From positions 1-64,000 of the forward strand of contig CAKPMX010000005.1 of assembly GCA_934168205.1 (NCBI GenBank): 64,000 nucleotides of DNA, written 5' to 3'. The notes under the pieces are model-generated. The model was not told the origin of the DNA and did no database searches. It worked only from the letters and a program-made list of their open reading frames with translations. Position numbers and translations under genes: made by a program. The stretch is from an uncultured Bacilli bacterium (GTDB lineage Bacteria; Bacillota_I; Bacilli_A; RF39; UBA660). Every line of letters starts with the position of its first letter. Position 1 is the first letter of the stretch. Positions 8,912-17,070 of this stretch are shown here, one piece after another.

Positions 8912-9529
8912 TTACTCGGCTTGTGAATAAACTAAAGTTACTCCTAAGTTAGAAATTGATACATCTGCTGCTGGTAGTAAAGCTGCATCAGTAAATTCTG
9001 CATATTTTAGAGTTAGAACCATTGGTCTAGTTTCTCCAGCACTTAGAGTGTCTCCTACACTAACTGGCTCACCTCCCATATTTTGAGGATCATCTTGGTC
9101 ATATACTAATGTATAAGTAAGTTTATCACATACTTTTGTTGCATCTGCATCTGCTGTTGCTTCTCCAGCTTTTCCTGTACAACTTGGTACTGAAATAGTT
9201 GCTGTAGTAATTTTAGCATTATAGCTTCCAGTGTTAGATACTTTTATTTTGTAGCTAACTGAGTCCCCTGGAGTTTTGAATGTAGCATTATATGTTTCAA
9301 TTGTTGTATCACTTAGTGTTGGTTTAGTTACTTCTGCAGCTGATCCAGTTAATGTAGCTGTTCCTAATTCACTGAATTTTACCTTCCATGTTGAAGTTTG
9401 TACTGATGCACTACCATTAATGGTTAAAGTTTCACTAAATGCTGCAAAACCAATACCAATAGCTACTATTGAAATAATTAGTGCTGCAACAACTAGTATT
9501 TTCATTTCTCTTCCGTTATTATTATTCAT
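8912..9529 (-). CDS. TasA/camelysin-like secreted protein, SipW-type signal
   Basis: A 205-residue extracellular protein. Residues 9-32 are a hydrophobic signal ending in AIGIGFAAFSETL, the SipW-dependent type, followed by NGSASVQTSTWKVKF. The mature part has the beta-sandwich pattern of TasA/CalY proteins, including PGDSVSYKIKVSNTGSYNAKI and a conserved cysteine pair (PSCTG and KVC). ATG follows AAGGAGAAAAAA. It is the second cargo gene of the operon starting at 10127 and probably forms extracellular fibres, as TasA does. It resembles the proteins at 9543, 12841 and 13450. Confidence 0.85.
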   Translation of the reverse strand: MNNNNGREMKILVVAALIISIVAIGIGFAAFSETLTINGSASVQTSTWKVKFSELGTATLTGSAAEVTKPTLSDTTIETYNATFKTPGDSVSYKIKVSNTGSYNAKITTATISVPSCTGKAGEATADADATKVCDKLTYTLVYDQDDPQNMGGEPVSVGDTLSAGETRPMVLTLKYAEFTDAALLPAADVSISNLGVTLVYSQAE

Positions 9530-9542
9530 TTTTTTCTCCTTC

Positions 9543-10127
9543 TTAGTTTTGTGAATAGATTATTGATGCAGATAAATCGGTAAGTTCCACATTTTCTATT
9601 GGCCATTCACTACCAACATATCTCATAATAAGTTTTAGGGTTTTTTTACTACCTGCTGGCAGTAAATCATTTATCATAATTCTTTTTCCGTTTGCATAGA
9701 AAAGTTCATATTTGAAGTTGTTACAAACTTTGCTCGCATCAGTATAAGCAGTGTTAACATCTTCAGATGTTCCTATACAATGAGGATTTAGAATTGATAT
9801 TGTTGTAATTCTGGCATCAATATCGCCTGAGTTTACAACGTTGAATTCATAAGCTGCCGTATCACTAGGACTACCAAAAACTACTTTAAAAGTATTTATA
9901 CTGGTTGAGTTCTTGTTAATTATCGGCCTAGCCTTCTCTTGAGCATACCCTGTTAATTGGACTTTGGATAAGTTTTCAAAATGGATGTCCCATTTTGCAT
10001 TATTAACGTTAGCGTAACCAGATATTTTAATCGTCGAACTAATGGCAAATAATGATACACCTAACCCTAAAATAGCAATTATTAAAGTAATAACTACAAT
10101 TAGTCTATTTAAGTTTTTATTATCCAT
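9543..10127 (-). CDS. TasA/camelysin-like secreted protein, SipW-type signal
   Basis: A 194-residue paralogue of the three other matrix proteins here and the most divergent of the four. The signal helix is LIVVITLIIAILGLGVSLFAISST. The mature domain keeps the SPSDTAAYEFNVVNSGDIDARI element and the cysteine pair (HCIG and KVC). The start ATG at 10127 has only a weak AAAGAA ribosome binding site. It is the first large gene behind the promoter at 10252-10280 and a ~110-nt leader with a 17-codon ORF, so it may be translationally controlled. The stop is 13 nt before the next cargo gene. Confidence 0.8.
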   Translation of the reverse strand: MDNKNLNRLIVVITLIIAILGLGVSLFAISSTIKISGYANVNNAKWDIHFENLSKVQLTGYAQEKARPIINKNSTSINTFKVVFGSPSDTAAYEFNVVNSGDIDARITTISILNPHCIGTSEDVNTAYTDASKVCNNFKYELFYANGKRIMINDLLPAGSKKTLKLIMRYVGSEWPIENVELTDLSASIIYSQN

Positions 10128-10251
10128 ATTATTCTTTAGAGTTTGCTTTTTCTATTTACTTACCTCCCATCCTATTAATTTGGTAGGTTCTCAAACGTTG
10201 TCTTTCCAGGCTGTATTACTCGTTGCATCAATTTTCTCACCCTACTATATA
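10128..10251 (-). promoter_or_regulatory. structured 5' leader of matrix operon
   Basis: The leader between the promoter and the first cargo gene offers two competing helices: GTAGG (5' end) with CCTAC, or ACCTACC with the purine-rich GGGAGGT at about 10162-10168. It also holds the 17-codon ORF at 10175-10228. I could not match it to a riboswitch class that I know. Confidence 0.4.
10175..10228 (-). CDS. candidate 17-residue leader or small peptide
   Basis: An ATG frame encodes MQRVIQPGKTTFENLPN in the 5' leader of the matrix operon. AGGGTGAG lies about 7 nt upstream at the predicted 5' end of the transcript. Its 3' end overlaps ACCTACC, which could pair either with GTAGG at the 5' end or with a downstream GGGAGGT. 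It is too short for codon statistics, so the call is provisional. Confidence 0.4.
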   Translation of the reverse strand: MQRVIQPGKTTFENLPN

Positions 10252-10280
10252 ATAGTACCAGAAAAAACTATATTCGTAAA
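10252..10280 (-). promoter_or_regulatory. promoter of matrix operon (cargo-cargo-sipW-DUF5305)
   Basis: -35 TTTACG (10275-10280), 17-bp spacer, -10 TACTAT (10252-10257). It lies between the terminator of the 798-residue protein gene and the structured leader. Confidence 0.5.
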
Positions 10281-10327
10281 TGTTTTTTGTAAATTTTTGT
10301 GTTAATAATATCAATAAAATTTATGTA

Positions 10328-10364
10328 AAAAAGAACTTGATGTAAAACGTGTCAAGTTCTTTTA
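10328..10364 (-). terminator. terminator of modular surface protein gene
   Basis: Stem AAAAGAACTTGA / TCAAGTTCTTTT followed by TTAC on the minus strand. It overlaps the stop codon of the 10362 gene. Confidence 0.75.
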
Positions 10365-12758
10365 TGATATTCTAAATGGATTTGATTTGGTACCTATACC
10401 TGACACATAAGTCATACTCCCATCAAAACTGAAAGATATTCTTATAGGTAATCCTTCATAAACGTGTTGATAGCCGATATTACCATTGGTATTTATGGCT
10501 GCTGCATATCTTCCATCACCACCGGTACCGTGTGAAATTGTCCATTCTTTTTTACCTAGATACATCCAGTTATTCTTTACTATATCTGTATTACTATAAC
10601 GCGTCATCCCTCTTCCCCAAGAGCCAGATGAAGCTGCAAAACCATATTCGTAGTTATATATTGTACCTATTTTAGCTATAGACTTAACTCCAGCTTTACT
10701 AGATGACGACGTTGAATCTGTGTCTTCCATTTCTATGGCATAAACATCGGCAGGTTTGTTTAAAATGGCTTGGAAGTAATTGATAACGTTATGGTGCCAT
10801 ACAGTATCTAGAATTTTACTTTTCCAAGTATCGTCAAATTGATTTAGGAAGTTTACTTCCATATTTGTTTCTCCTAAAGGTCCTGGCCAGTCATTTGGTG
10901 AACTACTTCCATTAGAGTTATTGTAGGCGTATTTAGCAATTTGTGATTGAACTTGGTCTCCTTTATAAGTTGAATCACTACTAGTATTTAGACCAATGTA
11001 GCCGGCATTTGTTCCTAGCATTTCGGTTGTGGCATAATCCGCTGATATTATTTTTACATTTCCATCTATAACACTAATGATACGATATAAGTTTTTAGCA
11101 GGGCAGGTAGTGTCAGCACTGCCAAAGCAAATGTAATTATTAGGATCTGCTCCGGCGTAACGATAACTTCCGTCATTTATTCCATTTGGAAGTGTTCCAT
11201 CATGATGATAGATATAGTCATCGCCTTGATCACATAAAACTTGTACTGTTTCAGCAATAGTCTTTTGATTTTGATATGGAGTTGGATCAACTTTTTTCTT
11301 TGTTTTAATTGTATATGGAGATGAAGCAGTACCATCTCCTTCATTGTAATACAAGTCGGCTTTTAAATTTATTACAGGTCTATAGCCATAAACACCTGAG
11401 ACAATTCCACCAGTTATTTGGCCATTGGTACCTATATACATAACATTAGCGGACTTAACAGCTCCAAATAATTTATAGATAAATTCATAGGGTGTCATAG
11501 TCCAGTAAGCTTGGCCAGTGTATAAATAGTAGTTTGTATTATTACTACTAGTACCTCCGGCAAAGTAGACATCATCCATAGTTAAAACAGCACTTGGGTA
11601 TTGAAGCTTTTTAGTTCCGGTAGAAGCTGCATTTGTCGTAATATAACTTCCGGATGGACACTCTAATGTTGGTGCTTTATTTTCAAGTCTTGTTTTACCG
11701 GAGAATGTTGCTGCGGAGTTGTTAGTATAGTCGCCATAGGTACCTGACGTGGTACTAATATCATTACAATAACCTGTTTCATAGTCTAAAAAGTCTGAAT
11801 AAGTATTCAAGTTGGATTCATACCAGCTATTTGCAACACTATATAGTGATGACTGAATAGTTAAACTTTCATAGTATTTTACAAGTAAGTGAGCCGGTTT
11901 TTTTGATAATAGTACATTTTCATTGTTATATTTAGTAGTACTAGGAGATGTTGCTGTACCTGTTGCATCAGCGGTTGTTCCTTGATAGACAAGTCGTATT
12001 GAACCATTACCATTTATTCTAACTACACGCCAGTAAAATCCAGCAAAGTAAACATAATTATTTTTTACAGCACCACGGAAATAATATGTTGTTCCATCAT
12101 TATCTGTTGTTGCATACATTCCTTCGTCCGTTGTTGCATTACTAGTTAAGTCTGGTGTCCCTTTGGCATTTATAGCATCTGTTCCACCATTGTCCATTAG
12201 TATTTTTTGAGCTAAGTAAATATCTACTACAGGCGGTATATATTCTTCAAAAACATATTTTAATTCTAAAGTAGTCGAATAGGCATCATTGTCGTATAGC
12301 CCACTTGCTACTACTGGTAAGATCTTTATGGTAAAGTTTACACTGGTATTCGGTTCAATAATATCTCCTTCTGTTAACCCTTCTATGTAGTATGAAACTT
12401 TTTCTGAATTTGTGTGATTTAAGACTATTATTTCTTTTAGTTCGTATCTAGTGTTAGAGTAATTTGTAACTGTTGCTTTATAATCAGCTACTGATGTTGT
12501 TGCTGGTAATGATGTATAATTAATAGTTGTATCTTTTGAATAATTGCAGTTATATGTTTCATAGGCACCATCAACTACTCTTGTTAATTTATTTCCTGTT
12601 ATTCTGATATCAGCGGCAATTCTTAAACTCATATCTCCTGATATATTCAAAGTTGTACTTAAGGCAGAATAACCAATGGATACTGTTAATACAGAAAGTA
12701 TTAAAGCTACAATTAGGATGTTTTTTCTTGAAAAAATACTTTTTATTTTAGTTAACAT
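10362..12758 (-). CDS. large modular secreted protein with SipW-type signal and duplicated module
   Basis: A 798-residue protein. A hydrophobic N-terminal signal ending in VSIGYSALSTTLNISGD matches the SipW-cargo proteins beside it. Residues up to about 175 look like a TasA-type beta domain. Two long modules follow, each built like sulfatase-modifying/DUF6273-type folds. The first ends YWTMTPYEF...GYRPVINLKADL, the second ends WTISHGTGGDGR...GLPIRISFSF followed by GTKSNPFRI. Both contain a YRYAG/YYFRGAV-type opening near an aromatic FYWRVVRI or LYRIISVI strand. Start chosen at ATG 12758 (AAGG about 8 nt upstream) rather than 12767. The likely role is a cell-surface or matrix adhesin; no catalytic residues are recognised. 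Confidence 0.7.
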   Translation of the reverse strand: MLTKIKSIFSRKNILIVALILSVLTVSIGYSALSTTLNISGDMSLRIAADIRITGNKLTRVVDGAYETYNCNYSKDTTINYTSLPATTSVADYKATVTNYSNTRYELKEIIVLNHTNSEKVSYYIEGLTEGDIIEPNTSVNFTIKILPVVASGLYDNDAYSTTLELKYVFEEYIPPVVDIYLAQKILMDNGGTDAINAKGTPDLTSNATTDEGMYATTDNDGTTYYFRGAVKNNYVYFAGFYWRVVRINGNGSIRLVYQGTTADATGTATSPSTTKYNNENVLLSKKPAHLLVKYYESLTIQSSLYSVANSWYESNLNTYSDFLDYETGYCNDISTTSGTYGDYTNNSAATFSGKTRLENKAPTLECPSGSYITTNAASTGTKKLQYPSAVLTMDDVYFAGGTSSNNTNYYLYTGQAYWTMTPYEFIYKLFGAVKSANVMYIGTNGQITGGIVSGVYGYRPVINLKADLYYNEGDGTASSPYTIKTKKKVDPTPYQNQKTIAETVQVLCDQGDDYIYHHDGTLPNGINDGSYRYAGADPNNYICFGSADTTCPAKNLYRIISVIDGNVKIISADYATTEMLGTNAGYIGLNTSSDSTYKGDQVQSQIAKYAYNNSNGSSSPNDWPGPLGETNMEVNFLNQFDDTWKSKILDTVWHHNVINYFQAILNKPADVYAIEMEDTDSTSSSSKAGVKSIAKIGTIYNYEYGFAASSGSWGRGMTRYSNTDIVKNNWMYLGKKEWTISHGTGGDGRYAAAINTNGNIGYQHVYEGLPIRISFSFDGSMTYVSGIGTKSNPFRIS

Positions 12759-12810
12759 ATGTATCATCCTTTCCTAGCTTCTCTATTATATTGTATCATG
12801 ACTTATTTTT

Positions 12811-12842
12811 TTAGAAAAGAAAAAGATGAAAAATTCATCTTT
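12811..12842 (-). terminator. terminator of two-gene camelysin operon
   Basis: The 9-bp stem AAAGATGAA / TTCATCTTT is followed by TTCTTTTC on the minus strand and overlaps the stop codon of the 12841 gene. Confidence 0.75.
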
Positions 12843-13437
12843 AGAGTGTCTGCCCATAATTAATTGTTACAGCTAAGTTTGAAACGGCTACATCGTTATT
12901 TGGAAGTTCTTCTGCTGTTATATCATCTTTATATGTTAAGGTAAGCAATAAAGTCTTTGAGGTTTCTGAATTTAGAATGTCCCCTACTGATAAAGTTGTC
13001 CCATCACTATAAGTTAATGTATATAAAAGATGGTTACATACATTAGAGGCATCATTTACTGCATTGTCACCATTCCCAGTGCATATTGGTGTTGCGATAT
13101 CTAGAGAAGTTATTTTTCCTTTAAATGTTCCTTCGTTCGCAACATCAAATGTATAAGATACTGAGTCTCCTGGCGTTGTAAACTTTACGTTATAGCCAGA
13201 TAGCGTTGTCCCTTTTGCATCTATTTCTGGTGGTGTTATTTCTTCTGCTGTTCCTTTAAGACTTGCCGGCTGTAAATTGGTAAACTTTATAACCCAGGAT
13301 GAATGATTAACTGTTGCATCACCATTTATTTTTAAGGCTTCACTAAAAGAGGCGTAACCTATTGTTATGGCTACTGTTGATACAATTAACGCTACTATTA
13401 ATGCTAGTTTATAGTTAACACTTTTACCTCTTTGCAT
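12841..13437 (-). CDS. TasA/camelysin-like secreted protein, SipW-type signal
   Basis: A 198-residue matrix-protein paralogue. The signal helix LALIVALIVSTVAITIGYASFSEAL precedes NGDATVNHSSWVIKF. The mature part contains PGDSVSYTFDVANEGTFKGKI and the cysteine pair (PICTG and NVC). The ATG at 13437 lies 7 nt after AAAGGAG, whereas the ATG two codons earlier is too close. It follows the 13450 gene by 12 nt, in an operon of two paralogues behind the promoter at 14089-14117. Confidence 0.85.
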   Translation of the reverse strand: MQRGKSVNYKLALIVALIVSTVAITIGYASFSEALKINGDATVNHSSWVIKFTNLQPASLKGTAEEITPPEIDAKGTTLSGYNVKFTTPGDSVSYTFDVANEGTFKGKITSLDIATPICTGNGDNAVNDASNVCNHLLYTLTYSDGTTLSVGDILNSETSKTLLLTLTYKDDITAEELPNNDVAVSNLAVTINYGQTL

Positions 13438-13449
13438 AGTCATTCTCCT

Positions 13450-14064
13450 TTAATATTTACATTTATCACTAGTACTTTGTTTGTATGTGATACTTACCGA
13501 AAGATTAGATATTGTAACATCGGCCTTTGGTAGTTCTTCAGCTGTTACTTCTTCACCATATTTTAAAAGTACACGAAATTTATCAGTTTGATTTGTCTTT
13601 AAAACTTTACCTGCTTCTATAGGATCACTAGAGGCATCCGTTAAGGTATAAGTTAAGTGTTTGCAAACGTTTGCGGCATCTACCGTTGCATTATTACCTG
13701 TTCCTGTACATGTTGGCGTTGGTACTGTAATAGTTTCTATTTCAGCACAGAATGTTCCTTTGTTTTTAACATCAACTATATAGCCAACAAAGTCTCCTGG
13801 AGCAGTTAAACTTACACTATAGTTTCCTACTGTTGTTTGCTTTGTATCTATTTCAGGATGAGTTATTTCAGAGGCTAAACCATTTAAATAAGCATTTGAA
13901 ATATTAGTGAAAACTACACTCCAGGTTGAGCTTTCAACACTTGCTGAACCAGAGATTGTTAAGCTCTCACTAAATGATGCATAACCTACTGCTATAGCAG
14001 TTACTATTACTATTAGGGTTCCTATTATAGTAACTTTTATATTCTGATTTGATCCTCTTTTCAT
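13450..14064 (-). CDS. TasA/camelysin-like secreted protein, SipW-type signal
   Basis: A 204-residue first gene of the two-gene camelysin operon. The signal helix VTIIGTLIVIVTAIAVGYASFSESL is followed by SGSASVESSTWSVVF. The mature domain keeps PGDFVGYIVDVKNKGTFCAEI and the cysteine pair (PTCTG and NVC), with an extra cysteine in FCAEI and another near the C-terminus (DKCKY). ATG follows AAGGAGTATGATAAA. It is expected to be processed by the SipW-type peptidase at 7689 and assembled outside the cell, by analogy with TasA. Confidence 0.85.
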   Translation of the reverse strand: MKRGSNQNIKVTIIGTLIVIVTAIAVGYASFSESLTISGSASVESSTWSVVFTNISNAYLNGLASEITHPEIDTKQTTVGNYSVSLTAPGDFVGYIVDVKNKGTFCAEIETITVPTPTCTGTGNNATVDAANVCKHLTYTLTDASSDPIEAGKVLKTNQTDKFRVLLKYGEEVTAEELPKADVTISNLSVSITYKQSTSDKCKY

Positions 14065-14088
14065 TTTATCATACTCCTTATATTTTAT

Positions 14089-14117
14089 AATATATCATAA
14101 TTCAACTAGCATGTCGA
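14089..14117 (-). promoter_or_regulatory. promoter of camelysin operon 1
   Basis: -35 TCGACA (14112-14117), 17-bp spacer, -10 TATATT (14089-14094), 25 nt before the ATG of the 13450 gene. Confidence 0.5.
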
Positions 14118-14130
14118 TTGTTTTTCAAAA

Positions 14131-14153
14131 GAAAAAGACTTTGATAAGTCTTT
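14131..14153 (-). terminator. terminator of mraY
   Basis: Stem AAAGACTT / AAGTCTTT followed by TTCTTTTG on the minus strand, overlapping the mraY stop codon. It separates mraY from the matrix genes. Confidence 0.7.
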
Positions 14154-15132
14154 ATAGCCATACTCCGAATATTATTCCAGCCATTGATAAGATTAGGCCA
14201 ACTACCCAGAATAATTTTACAATATCTGTTTCTTTCCAACCTAATTTTTCAAAATGATGATGTAATGGTGTCATTAAAAATACTTTTTTATGGAATACTT
14301 GTACCCAGAATGTCTGAATTATTACAGATAGTGTTTCTATTACGAAGACACTCGCAACTACTAATAAAGTTAATTCTCTGTGAGTAAGTATCGCAATAGC
14401 ACCCATGACTCCACCTAAAGCAAGAGAACCAGTATCACCCATGAATATTTTTGCTGGGTATGTGTTATATATTAAGAATCCTAATAAACTACCAGTTAAA
14501 ATTAAACTAAATATTCCGATGTCTTCAAATCCTACCATTAATGATATTAAACTGAAGGCAATAAACGCTATAGCTGATAGGCCTCCGGCTAGACCATCTA
14601 GACCATCAGTTAAGTTAACGGCGTTACTAGCACCTACTAGAACAAAAAGAATAAATAAACCGTATAGCCAGCCCATTTCAATATCAATATGTAATGTTCC
14701 AACTACCCAGGATGTTTGTCCGCCAGAACGCATGTAAATATAGAAAAATCCGATAGCAATTAAAACTTGCATAAATAATTTTTGATAAGTAGTTAACCCT
14801 TCATTATCGCCTTTTCTAATAGATAAAAAGTCATCAATAAATCCAATACATGCATAACCTAAGAAAACTAATAAGACGATACCTAAATTAGAAGTATAAG
14901 GAATCTTTCCTGTTAAGATTAAAGCTAAGGTCGCAACTACTGTTGGAATTATAAATATTAGTCCACCCATGGTAGGAGTACCCTCTTTTTTTCGATGAGT
15001 TTCTCCAACGAATATACTAATTTTTTGTCCTACTCGTAATTTTTTTAAACATGGAACCAGTATCAAACCTAGTACTGCCGATATTAAAAATCCGGTCATA
15101 ACAGCAAAAACCGCTTTTGTTAATAGTAACAT
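14152..15132 (-). CDS. mraY: phospho-N-acetylmuramoyl-pentapeptide transferase MraY
   Basis: This integral membrane enzyme transfers phospho-MurNAc-pentapeptide from UDP to undecaprenyl phosphate, forming lipid I. The 326-residue protein has about ten helices and the family motifs GTPTMGG, IGFIDDFLS, NAVNLTDGLDGLAGG, FMGDTGSLALGG and the histidine-rich MTPLHHHFEK. An in-frame GTG lies three codons upstream inside the ribosome binding site; ATG at 15132 after GGAGTGACAAAA is the start. It is usually inside the dcw cluster after the PBP gene, but here it stands alone, about 21 kb from mraZ-rsmH-ftsL-pbpB. Confidence 0.97.
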   Translation of the reverse strand: MLLLTKAVFAVMTGFLISAVLGLILVPCLKKLRVGQKISIFVGETHRKKEGTPTMGGLIFIIPTVVATLALILTGKIPYTSNLGIVLLVFLGYACIGFIDDFLSIRKGDNEGLTTYQKLFMQVLIAIGFFYIYMRSGGQTSWVVGTLHIDIEMGWLYGLFILFVLVGASNAVNLTDGLDGLAGGLSAIAFIAFSLISLMVGFEDIGIFSLILTGSLLGFLIYNTYPAKIFMGDTGSLALGGVMGAIAILTHRELTLLVVASVFVIETLSVIIQTFWVQVFHKKVFLMTPLHHHFEKLGWKETDIVKLFWVVGLILSMAGIIFGVWL

Positions 15133-15219
15133 TTTTGTCACTCCATTTCTCTTGCAATATTATATCATATTCAAATTAGCATTATGAAAAAATAGACAAT
15201 TGTAGACATAATTTTACAG

Positions 15220-16728
15220 TTAATCTAATGTTTCATATTTTTTTACTAACTTATTATTTTCTTTACTTTCTTCTAAATTCTTTTCTTGTTCTTCTTTTAA
15301 TTTTAATAAGTCTTCATTCTTTTCTTTTAGTGAAGAATATATATTTTCTAAGTTAGATAAAAGTTCTTTTATTTCTTTTTCTTGTAAATATTCTTTATAA
15401 GTAGTTTCTATTTCATTCATCATATTAAGTAATTCTTTTTCAGATTTATTTAATAAGTAAATACTTTTATCTATTTCTTTAATACTATTTTCAATATCGT
15501 TAGTGTAATCTGTTACTTCATATGTTCTGTATCTTCTAGTGATTCTTCTTGGCCTTAAAGTGTTTCTAGCAAAGTATAAATATCCAGCTGTTAGAGCAGC
15601 CATTTGTCTGGCACTTCTTGGTCCAGGGATTAATGATTGTATTAAGAATAGATTCATTACATGTCTTGCTCGAACATTTAAATATCTAACTTGTGTTTGA
15701 ACTTTTTCTTGAACCGTTACAGAATTAGCTATTTTTTCTCTTAACTCATTTATTATAGATTCTTGTTCTTCTTGGAACTTTAGTAATGATTGATTAAAAG
15801 TTTCAAAGTTATTATAATCGTCTTTTAAATTATTTAGAACTCCTTCATCTATTTTTAAATCTTCTTTTTTATCCATAAGTCTTAGATTAAGTAATTCTTT
15901 TTCTATTTCTAATTCTTTTATTTTTGCGGATATCAATATATATAATGGTGAATCTTTTATTTCTTCTACTATTTCTTCTTTATTAAATGAAGAAATGTAT
16001 TTTCTAGCTAAATCTTCTATATATGAATAGTCATAACTAGCTGTTCCTTCTAATAATATTTTACTTTGTAATTCTTCTAATTTTTTGATAAGTTCATTTA
16101 ATTTATTTAACACTTCTTGTAATTGTTCAGCATTATATATGGTATTAATATTATCTGATATTACTTGATATTCAAAAACTAATTCTTTTAATTCTCTTCT
16201 TGTTTCTTTTAGTCTTTCTTCATACTGATTAATTATTTCTTTATTTTTTATTTTTTCTAAGTCATCTGGAAGAGATGCTTTTTGAAGTGGAATTTCGTCT
16301 TGAGTAATTTCAAGTACTTCTACTTCTTTTTTCTTCTTTTTATTTTCGATTAGTTTTTCAATATTTTGATATACCGGTTTTACTTTCTCATTAGATTTTT
16401 TAATTACTACTTCAATTATATTATTATGTGAATCGGTTGTAATAAATGAGATATTTCTATAATTTTCTTCTGATGATGTGTTAAACATTATTGGACTTTT
16501 ACTTTCAATATGATTTTTACCAGATAATGTTTTTAGGACTGTTCCTGTTACTATTATTGGTGTAACAGCTAGTACTGTTTTTAGTTGTTGTTTCTTTACT
16601 TCTTTTTCAAGTTTTTTAAGGCTTTCTTGTTCTTTAAATTTCTTTAATTTTTCTTCTTTATTCTTGGTAATGATTCTAGTTCTTCTGCGATCATTTTTGC
16701 CAGCTTTACCGCCTATTGTTTCATTCAT
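15220..16728 (-). CDS. coiled-coil membrane-associated protein of unknown function
   Basis: A 502-residue protein I do not recognise. The N-terminus is highly basic (KNDRRRTRIITKNKEEKLKKF). A hydrophobic segment lies at about residues 50-68, a second moderately hydrophobic block around 375-410 contains PGPRSARQMAALTAGYLYFARNTLRPRR, and most of the rest is predicted coiled coil rich in E, K, L and N. ATG follows GGTGATAAT. It lies between a small membrane protein gene and mraY, suggesting but not proving a cell-envelope role. Confidence 0.6.
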   Translation of the reverse strand: MNETIGGKAGKNDRRRTRIITKNKEEKLKKFKEQESLKKLEKEVKKQQLKTVLAVTPIIVTGTVLKTLSGKNHIESKSPIMFNTSSEENYRNISFITTDSHNNIIEVVIKKSNEKVKPVYQNIEKLIENKKKKKEVEVLEITQDEIPLQKASLPDDLEKIKNKEIINQYEERLKETRRELKELVFEYQVISDNINTIYNAEQLQEVLNKLNELIKKLEELQSKILLEGTASYDYSYIEDLARKYISSFNKEEIVEEIKDSPLYILISAKIKELEIEKELLNLRLMDKKEDLKIDEGVLNNLKDDYNNFETFNQSLLKFQEEQESIINELREKIANSVTVQEKVQTQVRYLNVRARHVMNLFLIQSLIPGPRSARQMAALTAGYLYFARNTLRPRRITRRYRTYEVTDYTNDIENSIKEIDKSIYLLNKSEKELLNMMNEIETTYKEYLQEKEIKELLSNLENIYSSLKEKNEDLLKLKEEQEKNLEESKENNKLVKKYETLD

Positions 16729-16793
16729 ATTATCACCAGTTTCCTAAAATTAGTTTATCATAGATTTTTTAGTTTGTTTATTTTATTTGCGAG

Positions 16794-16816
16794 AAAAAAA
16801 TCATATTTACATATGA
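16794..16816 (-). terminator. terminator after small membrane protein gene
   Basis: The short stem TCATAT / ATATGA is followed by T7 on the minus strand. Confidence 0.55.
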
Positions 16817-16819
16817 CTT

Positions 16820-17020
16820 TTATAATAATAGTAACAATAGACCAAGTACTACTAAGAGTATTCCTAGAGCAAAGTACTTGCTTAAATCTTTTTGATTTTG
16901 TTCAGTAAGTTTCTTTTTCTTAGATAGTTTCTCGTCTAATTTTAAATATTTAATTAAAAACATAGTACCTAATGTTGTTATTAAAATGGCTAGTATCTTT
17001 ATAATTATCATTTTTATCAT
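16820..17020 (-). CDS. small two-helix membrane protein
   Basis: A 66-residue protein with two hydrophobic segments (IIIKILAILITTLGTMFLI and FALGILLVVLGLLLLLL) separated by a basic linker, KLSKKKKLTEQNQKDLSK. A TTG in frame lies three codons upstream, but ATG at 17020 has an AAGGA about 9 nt before it. It has its own downstream terminator and no recognised family. Hydrophobic pattern, ribosome binding site and terminator together make it a likely real gene. Confidence 0.6.
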   Translation of the reverse strand: MIKMIIIKILAILITTLGTMFLIKYLKLDEKLSKKKKLTEQNQKDLSKYFALGILLVVLGLLLLLL

Positions 17021-17070
17021 TTTACTCAATCCTTTTATTAAATTGTACTATATTCTTGTATTTTTGCAAG

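Noticed and set aside
10128..10162. Eight-codon ORF starting with ATA after GGGAGGT in the matrix leader
   Set aside because: ATA is a very rare initiation codon and the ORF is tiny. It was kept only as a note on the competing helix.
10128..10251. c-di-GMP, TPP, M-box or purine riboswitch before the matrix operon
   Set aside because: None of the consensus cores I know is present. Only local helices and a short ORF are seen, so it is listed as an unassigned leader.
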